Below are positions 34,909-42,489 of a stretch of 64,000 nt of DNA, piece after piece. The translations under genes and the position numbers were made by a program. Below the pieces are notes generated by a model, which was not told the origin of the DNA, searched no databases, and was given only the letters and a program-made list of their open reading frames with translations. Source of the DNA: Streptomyces pactum (GTDB lineage Bacteria > Actinomycetota > Actinomycetes > Streptomycetales > Streptomycetaceae); NCBI RefSeq assembly GCF_002005225.1, contig NZ_CP019724.1, forward strand, positions 992,001 through 1,056,000. Direction: 5' to 3'. The first letter of the stretch is position 1. The number at the start of each line of letters is the position of its first letter.

Positions 34909-36561
34909 TCACCTTTCCGGGGCGAGTGCTCCGTTGCCGAGCCCGTCCCTTGCCAGGGCCGTCACGTCCCGGCTCAGCTCGACCACTCTCCGCGCCCGCT
35001 CCTCGAACTCCTGCAGCGCGCGGAAGGCCGCCCCGTAACGCCGCTGCTCGGTGATGTCCATCTGCGGGATGCGGGCGCCCTTGCTGTCGAGACGGAAGGT
35101 GCCGCTGGTGCTCGTAGAGCGCCGGGTGTTGCCGGCGCTGCGCAGAAAGCCCTGAAGATAGGCGGTGTCGAGTTGATCGCTGGTCGAGACCGGTTCCGGA
35201 TCTCCGTACTCGACGAGCCCTGCCCGCGCGAGGTCGGCGACGCTGACGGTGGGTCCGTCCAGAGAGCTGGGGCCATCGCCCGCGGCCAAGGCCGGCAGCA
35301 ACTCCGCCAGCAGCCGAACTTGCTCGGTCAACTCCCTTCGTAGGGACTGATATTCGACCGCGAAGTCGCGATGGGAATCCTCGACATGACGGCCTGGCGT
35401 GAGGTCCACGGCATCGTCCAGCAGATCGATCAGGGGCACGTCCGCGATCTGCTCAGGGTCCGGTTCCAGTGAGCCGTCCGGATCGACGGCCGTCAGATCG
35501 ACCATACGGACGCTGGTGGCGGCATCCCCCGGGGTCGGAGGGCGCCGCAGCTGCCAGAGGTGGACCGGAAGCGCATGCGAGGCCGCCGTGCCGGAGGGAA
35601 GGGCGGTGACCTGGGTGAGGATGCCACGTCGTACGAGCTCTGCGCGGATACGCCGGCCGGCCTTGCGGTAGGCGACCGAGGCAGGCAGGACCATGAGGAC
35701 CCGGCCGCCGGGCGCGGTGTGCGCGTACGCGTGTTGCAACCAGGCGAGTTCACCTTCGGCACGAGAGGGGGTACCGAACTCCCAGCGCGAGTCGAGCAAC
35801 AGATCCTCGCGTCCCCAGTCTGGTTCACCGACCGGCGGATCACAGACCACCAGGTCGGCCTTGAGATGCGTCCACTGGTCATCGCGCAGGGAATCGCCGG
35901 CGACGATGTCGGCACCGACGTTCGCGGTGAGGACGGCCCTCATCTGTGCGAACGTGGCCCTGCGGGCGTCGGCCTCCTGCCCGCAGCGTCTTGGGCCCTG
36001 CTCTGGGCCGACGGCGAGCAGCAGGGAGCCGATCCCGCAGGCCGGGTCGAAAAGGGTCGCGTCAGGTGCCACCTCACCGGCGAAGTGGCGTACGGCACGA
36101 ACGGCGCGCGATGAGGTGACCTGGTCCGATCCTGCTCGGCGTACGGAGTCGGTGAAGCGCTCCGCCAGGGCGCTCACCGCCTCTGCCGCGCCACCGCTCC
36201 CGGCGAGATCGCGCGCGAGCCGGGCGACGTCCGCCGGAAGCTCCTCACCTGCCTCTCCCTCGATGAGGAAACGGGCGACGTCCACGAGCCCGCCGAGCAT
36301 GTCGTCGCCGTAGGCTCCGCGCAGCGCCTGCCACAGCTGTACCTCCACGGAGACTTGCTGCCCCTTGTGCTGCCTGTCCAGCCAGGCCTGCACCTCGGCC
36401 AGGTCGAACAGCGGACTGTTGACGCCGCCGCCGACAGGCGCGGGGAAGTCACCGTAACGTCGCCGCCAGTTCGAGACCGCGGCGCGGGTGACACCAGCCA
36501 GCCGTGCGATCTCGGAGCCGGTGACCAGCGGCGTGGCCTGCGGGGCGGAGGTGTCCGTCAT
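34909..36561 (-). CDS. N6-adenine DNA methyltransferase with N-terminal HTH
   Basis: 550 residues. A short MerR/Xre-like helix-turn-helix (about 15-65: GSEIARLAGVTRAAVSNWRRR) is followed by a HsdM-type methyltransferase with motif I DPACGIGSLLLAVG (near residue 172) and motif IV VVCDPPVG (near 240). The canonical motif is N/D-PP-F/Y/W; here the aromatic residue is Val, so activity is uncertain. A C-terminal region (430-550) looks like a target-recognition or coiled segment. No restriction subunit is adjacent. ATG at 36561 begins the conserved protein; a GTG-led longer form to 36597 runs into the promoter. Confidence 0.85.
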   Translation of the reverse strand: MTDTSAPQATPLVTGSEIARLAGVTRAAVSNWRRRYGDFPAPVGGGVNSPLFDLAEVQAWLDRQHKGQQVSVEVQLWQALRGAYGDDMLGGLVDVARFLIEGEAGEELPADVARLARDLAGSGGAAEAVSALAERFTDSVRRAGSDQVTSSRAVRAVRHFAGEVAPDATLFDPACGIGSLLLAVGPEQGPRRCGQEADARRATFAQMRAVLTANVGADIVAGDSLRDDQWTHLKADLVVCDPPVGEPDWGREDLLLDSRWEFGTPSRAEGELAWLQHAYAHTAPGGRVLMVLPASVAYRKAGRRIRAELVRRGILTQVTALPSGTAASHALPVHLWQLRRPPTPGDAATSVRMVDLTAVDPDGSLEPDPEQIADVPLIDLLDDAVDLTPGRHVEDSHRDFAVEYQSLRRELTEQVRLLAELLPALAAGDGPSSLDGPTVSVADLARAGLVEYGDPEPVSTSDQLDTAYLQGFLRSAGNTRRSTSTSGTFRLDSKGARIPQMDITEQRRYGAAFRALQEFEERARRVVELSRDVTALARDGLGNGALAPER

Positions 36562-36606
36562 ACGGGCAACCGTACACAGGGCCCATGCCACTATCAATGT
36601 ATGTAT

Positions 36607-36624
36607 TTGTTGACGCCGCTAACA
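36607..36624. promoter_or_regulatory. Second copy of the shared near-palindrome
   Basis: TTGTTGACGCCGCTAACA, the same dyad as at 21396-21413 except for the two central bases. It lies 46 bases upstream of the leftward methyltransferase start. On that strand it is followed by ATACATAC, the same octamer that accompanies the other copy. Confidence 0.6.
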
Positions 36625-36696
36625 ACGGATCTGATGACACACCGTGTACTGAAAGTAGCGGCTCTTCCCGGTGGCATGTGAGGCATCCCTGATCAC

Positions 36697-36727
36697 TGGC
36701 CGGTGTTCTCGCGGCGGACACCGGCCG
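36697..36727. terminator. Hairpin downstream of the JetD gene
   Basis: GGCCGGTGT (36698-36706) pairs perfectly with ACACCGGCC (36718-36726) around an 11-base loop. It lies between the JetD stop and the methyltransferase promoter, separating the two leftward units. Otherwise 36625-36854 holds no gene. Confidence 0.55.
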
Positions 36728-36854
36728 TGTTTCGCGCCCACGTGGCTGCGAGCGATACGGTCGTCCGATCGCTCCGTCGACACGACTGGGTGGGTACCGG
36801 GGGTGCCGCCGCTGGACGGAGCAGTCAGTGAGTCCGCAGCCCCGCCCGGCGTCG

Positions 36855-38153
36855 TCACCCGAGGTCCTCCAGCAGCAGATCGAGTGCCGCCTCCTCGTGC
36901 AGGGTGATGCCCAGAGCGTCCATGGTGGGGGCCAGTTCCGCGTCCCACACGGCCTCGGCCGGCGGACCGGCGAGGGCGATCTGCGGTGTGCCGCGCACCT
37001 GCGTGCGGGTCGCGAGGTATTCGTAGTCGGCCGCTCGCATACGCCACGGCTCAGCTCCGGACCGCTGCATGATCCGGTTGGCCAGCGTGATGCCGGGACA
37101 GTCGAAGTCACCGTGGTACGCGAAGGTGCACCCGGACGCCGCCAACGCGTCCAGGAGGGTGAGAACGACTGTCGTCGCGCTCCCCGACGTGCAGACCATG
37201 TGCGCCGTACGGCCGGTGTCGGCCGCGGCTTCGACCACGTGTGGGTTCTCGCAGACGTGGACGTGGGTGCCAGGCGGCATCTCCGGCCTCAGTGTGCGTA
37301 GCTCACGCAGGGTCACATGAGTTTCCGTGTGGTGGTCGGCTCGCTCACGCAGGGCCGCCTCCCGCCACGTGCCGCCGGTGGGGCGCAGGCCGAAAGTGAG
37401 CACCGTGCTGGACACCTCGTCCGGGGTGACCGAGGCCGTGCGCCACAGGGCCCGGCGCGCGGGCGCATCTGCGGGGAGCTCGACACCGTGCGCCAGCGCG
37501 ATGCCGCGGAGGACCAGCCGGGACAGCAGCGTGCCGTCGTCCAGGCCGTGGGCCGAGCCGGTGGCGCGGGTGGCCAGTTCGCCGCGGCCCCAGATGGCCG
37601 GGGTGGAGCGTGGGGCCGTGCCGGGGAAGAGCATCGCCAGTGTCCGGACGGCCTGGGTGATGACGGTGGCCGCGGTGTTCGGGCCCTGGCGGGCGAGTGC
37701 GCCGCCGCGTCGTATCTCCTCCAGCCACTGTGCTGTCCAGGGCTGGGCCGACAGTGACGTGACTTCCACCTCCGTCTGAGCCGCTGACCACACGCGGGCT
37801 CGTTCGGCTGCCGCCGCGTCGCGGACCGCCCGGCGGTTGGTCAGGGACGGCCCCAGTTCCTCCAGTGTGGAGGCCAGGCCCCGTCCGACCGCGCTGGTGC
37901 GCAGGCGGGTGTCCAGGTCCGGCAGGCGGATCGTGGTGGTGGGGCCGGTGATCGGTCGAGCCAGGAGGAGGGAAAGTGCCTCGCGCTCCTGCGCGTCCAG
38001 GTGCTCGAGTCTGATGCTCCCGGCCGGTTGGAGGCCGTTGCGTTCGAGCCCGGTCCGTACCGCCGTCCAGAGGCGGGTGAGGCCCGGCCGGGTGAGAAAC
38101 GCGAAGGCTTCGGCGGCCGGAGGATGTTCGTCGGCGCTTTCACGTCCCGTCAT
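36855..38153 (-). CDS. Wadjet JetD-like TOPRIM nuclease subunit (TIGR02679/DUF2399)
   Basis: 432 residues, full length for the family. It carries the DUF3323-type N-terminal region (LTRPGLTRLWTAVRTGLER; LEHLDAQEREALSLLL) and the DUF2399 TOPRIM-like end: HVCENPHVVEAAAD, VCTSGSATTVV, YHGDFDCPGITLANRI (near 345-360) and PWRMRAADY. JetD cleaves plasmid DNA trapped by the JetABC SMC complex. Its ATG overlaps the stop of a jetC remnant (ATGA), the normal order, but jetA, jetB and most of jetC are gone. The frame itself shows no lesion. Confidence 0.85.
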   Translation of the reverse strand: MTGRESADEHPPAAEAFAFLTRPGLTRLWTAVRTGLERNGLQPAGSIRLEHLDAQEREALSLLLARPITGPTTTIRLPDLDTRLRTSAVGRGLASTLEELGPSLTNRRAVRDAAAAERARVWSAAQTEVEVTSLSAQPWTAQWLEEIRRGGALARQGPNTAATVITQAVRTLAMLFPGTAPRSTPAIWGRGELATRATGSAHGLDDGTLLSRLVLRGIALAHGVELPADAPARRALWRTASVTPDEVSSTVLTFGLRPTGGTWREAALRERADHHTETHVTLRELRTLRPEMPPGTHVHVCENPHVVEAAADTGRTAHMVCTSGSATTVVLTLLDALAASGCTFAYHGDFDCPGITLANRIMQRSGAEPWRMRAADYEYLATRTQVRGTPQIALAGPPAEAVWDAELAPTMDALGITLHEEAALDLLLEDLG

Positions 38154-38650
38154 ACCGACATCAGTCTCCGCTGTCGCCCGTTCCACATGTAGTGGAGCGT
38201 GGCCACGCCCCGTACATGCGGGTCCCGCAGGCACTCGTAGATGTGGCGGGACGGTACGTCGGGCCAGTTGCCGATCAGTCGCTCGCTGGTGAGAACGAAG
38301 TCGAGGTCGAGGTCCGGGCGGCCCTCCAGCTCGGCCAGCCAGGCCGGCGGGAGGGCCGTCTCCCCGGCTGCCCGGTGCCGCGTCGTTCACCACCCAGGAG
38401 ATGAAGGCGAACCAGCCGCGGTAGTCCAGGGCGGTGCGCAGATGGGCGGCATAGCCGGCGGCCGGGTCGGCGCGGCGGGCGTCCTCGATACGGCGCTGGA
38501 GGACGTCGCGGAGTTGCTCGGACTGCTCACGGGTGCGCAGCCCGGAGGGGCTGCGCAGGAGGTCGACGGCCGCCTTGACATCGGCTTCGACACCGTCCGC
38601 CAGCTTCCAGTCGAGGGTGACGCCCAGGTCGTCGGCCGAACACCCGTTCG
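38150..38650 (-). pseudogene. Ruined 3' end of jetC (TIGR02680 SMC subunit)
   Basis: Two separate blocks of the JetC C-terminus can be read leftward. The first (about 38640-38375, in the JetD frame) gives VKAAVDLLRSPSGLRTREQS and AHLRTALDYRGWFAF. The second (about 38360-38150, next frame) gives DLDFVLTSERLIGNWPDVP, RHIYECLRDPHVRGVATL and a final MWNGRQRRL. The stretch between them, which should hold the ABC signature and Walker B, is deleted and the frame changes. Everything upstream, including Walker A, is missing at the right-hand direct repeat. Confidence 0.8.
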
Positions 38651-38679
38651 GGCGTCCGTCTCGGGATGCGCGAGGACTA

Positions 38680-38709
38680 ATGCTGACCAGATGCTGACTT
38701 ACCTGACGA
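38680..38709 (+). repeat. Right copy of the 30-base island-flanking direct repeat
   Basis: Same orientation as 12373-12402 with two mismatches. It lies about 30 bases beyond the truncated jetC sequence, so it marks the point where the Wadjet operon was cut. Confidence 0.65.
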
Positions 38710-39255
38710 CGTGCCAGGTACGCACTTCGTCGAGCACGGAGCCACCCTCCGCATTGACCTGGAAGTCGTTCGAGGCACCCGGCATCCCGGAGCTTCGCCC
38801 GGCCCCAAAACGTTAGGCGATCGAGTGGGACCATGACTGGCTGGTGCTCCACCGGCGCCGGCCGCGACTACGGGACGCCCCGACCCGATCAGCTCCGCCG
38901 ACCGCTCCGGACCCTCACAGTGGTCGGTCAGCGGCGGCTGCGGAAGCCACGGTCCGACGTACGTCTCCCGCCGGACGCGGGCCGAGCGCGGCACGTCGGT
39001 GGAGATGCGGGTGACGGCGGCCGGCGAGAAGGCCCTGGTCGAGGTGGATCGCGTCGGCGTGGCCTTTTGTAGCGCGGCCAGGCCCCCTGGACCGCTGCCT
39101 CGGCCTCACTGACGCTGCCGAGCAGTACGTGACACGGATGATCGACACCGCGCGTCCCTGTCAGACGCCATGCCGCCGACCAGCGGGCAGGCATCACCTG
39201 ATCGAAGCAGCCCGTCGGCGCACAGAGCGCAGTGATCCGATTTTTCTGTATACGG
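38710..39255. other. Gene-poor stretch between island and injection-system cluster
   Basis: No complete gene. A frame at about 38888-39085 reads like a protein fragment (TYVSRRTRAERG; MRVTAAGEKALVEVDRV) but has no start or family match and ends soon after. It is probably debris of a gene lost at the island edge. Confidence 0.4.
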
Positions 39256-39274
39256 TGATCGTGGATCACGATCA
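39256..39274. promoter_or_regulatory. Palindrome upstream of the injection-system operon
   Basis: TGATCGTG-GAT-CACGATCA, perfect 8-base arms, about 100 bases before the sheath gene. A TATACG element overlaps its left side (39249-39254). It may be an operator controlling the eCIS operon. Confidence 0.5.
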
Positions 39275-39372
39275 GCGTCCTGCCGGGCCGACGTCCGGCG
39301 GACCCACGTCCCTCGCACAGTCCCCCGCAGACACCGGGCCGGGCGCACGCCGGACGGAGAGAAGGTGCTGGC

Positions 39373-41214
39373 ATGCCGGTGAACGTCACCTACCCGGGCG
39401 TCTACATCGACGAGGTCAAGAGTTCCGTCAGGACGATCGCGGGCGTTCCGACCTCGGTTGCCGCGTTCGTCGGTCACGCCCCGCGCGGTCCGGTGGACCG
39501 GCCGGTGCACATCACCGGCTGGGCCGACTACGAGGCCAACTTCGGTGGCCTCCAGGCGAACTGCCCGATGAGCTACGCGGTGTACCAGTTCTACCTGAAC
39601 GGCGGGAGCGAGGCCGAGATCGTCAGGGTGGTGAAGGAGGACGAGGAGGTCGTCCACCTGCCTCTCCCGACGACCCCGTCCGCGCGACAGCCCGCCCGGC
39701 CGCCGTCCCCGCCCGCGGAGAACGGCGAGGCGGCGGAACCCTCCCACGCCGCAGGGGACGACGTGGCCTCCGGTGAACAGAACCGAGGACGGGACGGGGC
39801 GGGTGGCGCCGGCAGGCAGGCCGCCGGTCGTCCGGGCGGGGAGCCCACCGGGTCGCCGGGCCTCGTCGCCGCCTCGCCGGGGCGGTGGGCGCGGAAGCTG
39901 CGCGCCCGTGTCGACCACGACACCTCCGAGTTCGAACCGTCCGAGCTGAGGGACAACCCCGACCCGCCGCGCGAGCTGTTCAACCTGACCGTGCGCGACA
40001 TGGCGACCGGCGCCGAGGAGCGGTACCTCAACGTCAGTGTCGAGCCGGGCAGTCCGCGCGGTCTCGCCCAGCTCTTGGAGTCCTCCCAGCTCGTCCGCGT
40101 CGCCCCCGGCGCCTCACTCGACACGGTGCCGCAGGCCAACGCCGTCCCGAAGGACGTTTCCGATCCCTTCGCGGCCAGGACACCGCACGCGCCAAAAGGG
40201 CAGGCGCCGTTCTACTACGCACCGGTCGACGCCGACGCGAGCCGTACCGACAGGGAAACGTCTCCGCCGCCCCTGGCGGCCTACGCGGGCAATGCGTCGC
40301 TGAAGACCGGCCTGTACCAACTGCTGAAGACGGACATCTTCAACATGCTCTGCCTTCCGGACGCCCACTGGCTCGACGAGCACAGGGAGGGCGCGGCCAA
40401 GTCCCTGCGGGCCGAGGCGCTGCGGCTGTGCCTGCAACGACGGGCCGTCCTCCTGGTCGACCCGCCCCCGAAGTGGACGAGCCCGGAACCGAGCGGCGAT
40501 TCGAACGCCGGTGTCGTGGCCGCCGTCCTCGCTAGTGCGGAGGAGGTCGAAGCGGGCGACGGCGGCAGGAACGCCGCGGTCTACTACCCCCGCGTCCTCG
40601 CGCCCGACCCTCTGCTCGGCGGAGCCGTCCGGCCCTTTCCGCCCTGCGGGGTGATGGCCGGTGTCCTGGCCCGCACCGATGTCCAGCGAGGCGTGTGGAA
40701 GGCCCCGGCCGGTACGGACGCCTCGTTGAGCGGTGTCAGCGACCTGGAAGTGCCGCTGACCGATCCGGAGATCGGACGTCTCAACCCGGTCGGCATCAAC
40801 TGCCTGCGGCGGCTGCCGGCGGCCGGCCCGGTCGCCTGGGGGGCGCGCACCCTGCGCGGGGCCGACCGGCTCGCCGACGAATGGAAGTACCTGCCGGTCC
40901 GCCGCCTGGCCCTCTTCATCGAGGAGAGCCTGTTCCGCGGCACGCAGTGGGTGGTGTTCGAGCCGAACGACGAACCGCTGTGGGCGTCGGTCCGGCTCAA
41001 CGTCGGCGCGTTCATGAACTCGCTGTTCCGCGCGGGCGCGTTCCAGGGCCGGACTCCCCAGGAGGCCTACCTGGTCAAGTGCGACAAGGACACCAACCCC
41101 CAGAACGACATCGACCGCGGAATCGTGAACATCCACGTGGGCTTCGCCCCGCTGAAACCCGCGGAGTTCGTGATCGTCCACATCCAGCAACTCGCCGGTC
41201 AGATCCAGGTCTAG
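39373..41214 (+). CDS. eCIS contractile tail sheath protein (Cis2-like)
   Basis: 613-residue sheath subunit that forms the contractile outer tube. The N-terminus TYPGVYIDEV and AAFVGHAPRGPVD is the classic sheath start, and the C-terminal block FIEESLFRGTQWVVFEPND, then RLNVGAFMNSLFRAGAF and YLVKCD is conserved in phage and eCIS sheaths. Between about residues 98 and 180 lies a Pro/Gly/Ala-rich disordered insertion that makes it longer than usual and would lie on the outer surface. ATG at 39373 follows GAGAAGG. First gene of a rightward operon of at least sixteen. Confidence 0.95.
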   Translation: MPVNVTYPGVYIDEVKSSVRTIAGVPTSVAAFVGHAPRGPVDRPVHITGWADYEANFGGLQANCPMSYAVYQFYLNGGSEAEIVRVVKEDEEVVHLPLPTTPSARQPARPPSPPAENGEAAEPSHAAGDDVASGEQNRGRDGAGGAGRQAAGRPGGEPTGSPGLVAASPGRWARKLRARVDHDTSEFEPSELRDNPDPPRELFNLTVRDMATGAEERYLNVSVEPGSPRGLAQLLESSQLVRVAPGASLDTVPQANAVPKDVSDPFAARTPHAPKGQAPFYYAPVDADASRTDRETSPPPLAAYAGNASLKTGLYQLLKTDIFNMLCLPDAHWLDEHREGAAKSLRAEALRLCLQRRAVLLVDPPPKWTSPEPSGDSNAGVVAAVLASAEEVEAGDGGRNAAVYYPRVLAPDPLLGGAVRPFPPCGVMAGVLARTDVQRGVWKAPAGTDASLSGVSDLEVPLTDPEIGRLNPVGINCLRRLPAAGPVAWGARTLRGADRLADEWKYLPVRRLALFIEESLFRGTQWVVFEPNDEPLWASVRLNVGAFMNSLFRAGAFQGRTPQEAYLVKCDKDTNPQNDIDRGIVNIHVGFAPLKPAEFVIVHIQQLAGQIQV

Positions 41215-41225
41215 GAGGACGACCG

Positions 41226-41747
41226 ATGCCGGAAGTCACACGCCGCGATCCTTTCAAGAACTTCCGGTTCCGGGTGAAGTTCAGCGGGGAGACGGCCTAC
41301 ATCGCCGGAATCAGCAAGGTCAGCGGACTCACGCGGACGACCGAGGTCATCCGGCACCGCGACGGCGGAGACCCCGGCACCAGCCGCAAGCTCCCCGGCC
41401 GCACCGAGTACGAGGCCATCACCCTGCAACGGGGATGCACCATCGACACGGCCTTCGAGGAATGGGCCAACAGGGTCTGGAGCCTGAAGAACTCGGCGGG
41501 CGGCCTGGAGACCTCCCTCAAGGACTTCCGGCGCGACCTCATCATCGACGTCTTCGACGAGGGCGGCCAGCAGGTGCTGTCCTACTCCGTCCACGACTGC
41601 TGGGTCTCCGAATACCATGGCCTGCACGAACTCGACGCCGGGTCCAACGCCGTCGCCTTCGAGCGGATCAAGGTGGAACACCACGGCTGGGTGCGGGAAC
41701 ACACCGACCCGCCGCAGCAGCCGCAGTTCACCGATACCGCCGGGTGA
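41226..41747 (+). CDS. eCIS inner tube protein (Cis1-like)
   Basis: 173 residues of the T4 gp19/TIGR02241 tube family: DPFKNFRFRVKFSG, AGISKVSGL, RHRDGGDPGTSRKLPGRTEYEAITLQRG, and VFDEGGQQVLSYSVHDCWVSEY. It would stack as hexameric rings inside the sheath. GAGGACG precedes the ATG, 11 bases after the sheath stop. A single tube gene is present here; many eCIS have two. Confidence 0.95.
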   Translation: MPEVTRRDPFKNFRFRVKFSGETAYIAGISKVSGLTRTTEVIRHRDGGDPGTSRKLPGRTEYEAITLQRGCTIDTAFEEWANRVWSLKNSAGGLETSLKDFRRDLIIDVFDEGGQQVLSYSVHDCWVSEYHGLHELDAGSNAVAFERIKVEHHGWVREHTDPPQQPQFTDTAG

Positions 41748-41751
41748 CAGC

Positions 41752-42489
41752 ATGCCGCGTCGACTGACAGAGGCGAACGTCCTCGAGGTCTGGGAGGGCG
41801 GACTCGACAGCACGCCGACGGCCCGCGCCCTGCTGATCGCTTCGATGACGATGGCGTCCCGCGGCGAACCGGACGTCGCCGACCTGCCGTTGAGCTCCGT
41901 CAACACCCTCCTCCTGGACCTTCGGTGCGGCGCGTTCGGCGACGTGTTGCCCTGCACGACCGACTGCCCGGCGTGCGGCGACGGCCTCGACGTCACCGTG
42001 GCGGCGGAAGAGCTGCGACCGGCCGCGGCGGGCGGTCGGACCGGTGAGGCAGCCGCCGTCCCGGCCACGGCCACGCTGACGACGGGCGGCTTCACGATCT
42101 CCTACCGTGCCCTCACCGGCCGGGACGTCCGGGCCGTCGACCCCACGGCGCCCGGGGCACGCCGGACTCTGGTGCGCCGATGCGTGCTGAGCGTCAGTCC
42201 GCCCGTCGACGATCTGCCCGACGACGTACTCGACGCGTTGGCCCCGCGGTTGGCGGAGCTCGACCCGGGGGCCGACACCGTACTGACGCTGGACTGCCCG
42301 CAGTGCGAGCACCGTTGGGAGGCCGCCCTCGACATCGCCGACCACGTGTGGGCCGACGTGTCCGGCTACGCGCGCAGGGTCCTGCACGACGTCCACGCTC
42401 TGGCGCGGGCCTACGGCTGGTCGGAGGCCGACGTGCTGTCGGTCAGCCCGGCGCGGCGGCGGTTCTATCTGGAGGTGAGCTCCGGATGA
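41752..42489 (+). CDS. Baseplate-hub assembly chaperone-like protein with two zinc knuckles
   Basis: 245 residues. Two Cys pairs, CTTDCPACGDG (about residue 65-75) and CPQCEHRW (about 183-190), suggest one bound zinc. The C-terminus VLHDVHALARAYGWSEADVLSVSPARRRFYLEV resembles the T4-type baseplate hub assembly chaperone family (PF12322) that follows tube genes in eCIS and phage loci. It probably aids assembly and is not part of the final particle. Confidence 0.75.
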   Translation: MPRRLTEANVLEVWEGGLDSTPTARALLIASMTMASRGEPDVADLPLSSVNTLLLDLRCGAFGDVLPCTTDCPACGDGLDVTVAAEELRPAAAGGRTGEAAAVPATATLTTGGFTISYRALTGRDVRAVDPTAPGARRTLVRRCVLSVSPPVDDLPDDVLDALAPRLAELDPGADTVLTLDCPQCEHRWEAALDIADHVWADVSGYARRVLHDVHALARAYGWSEADVLSVSPARRRFYLEVSSG

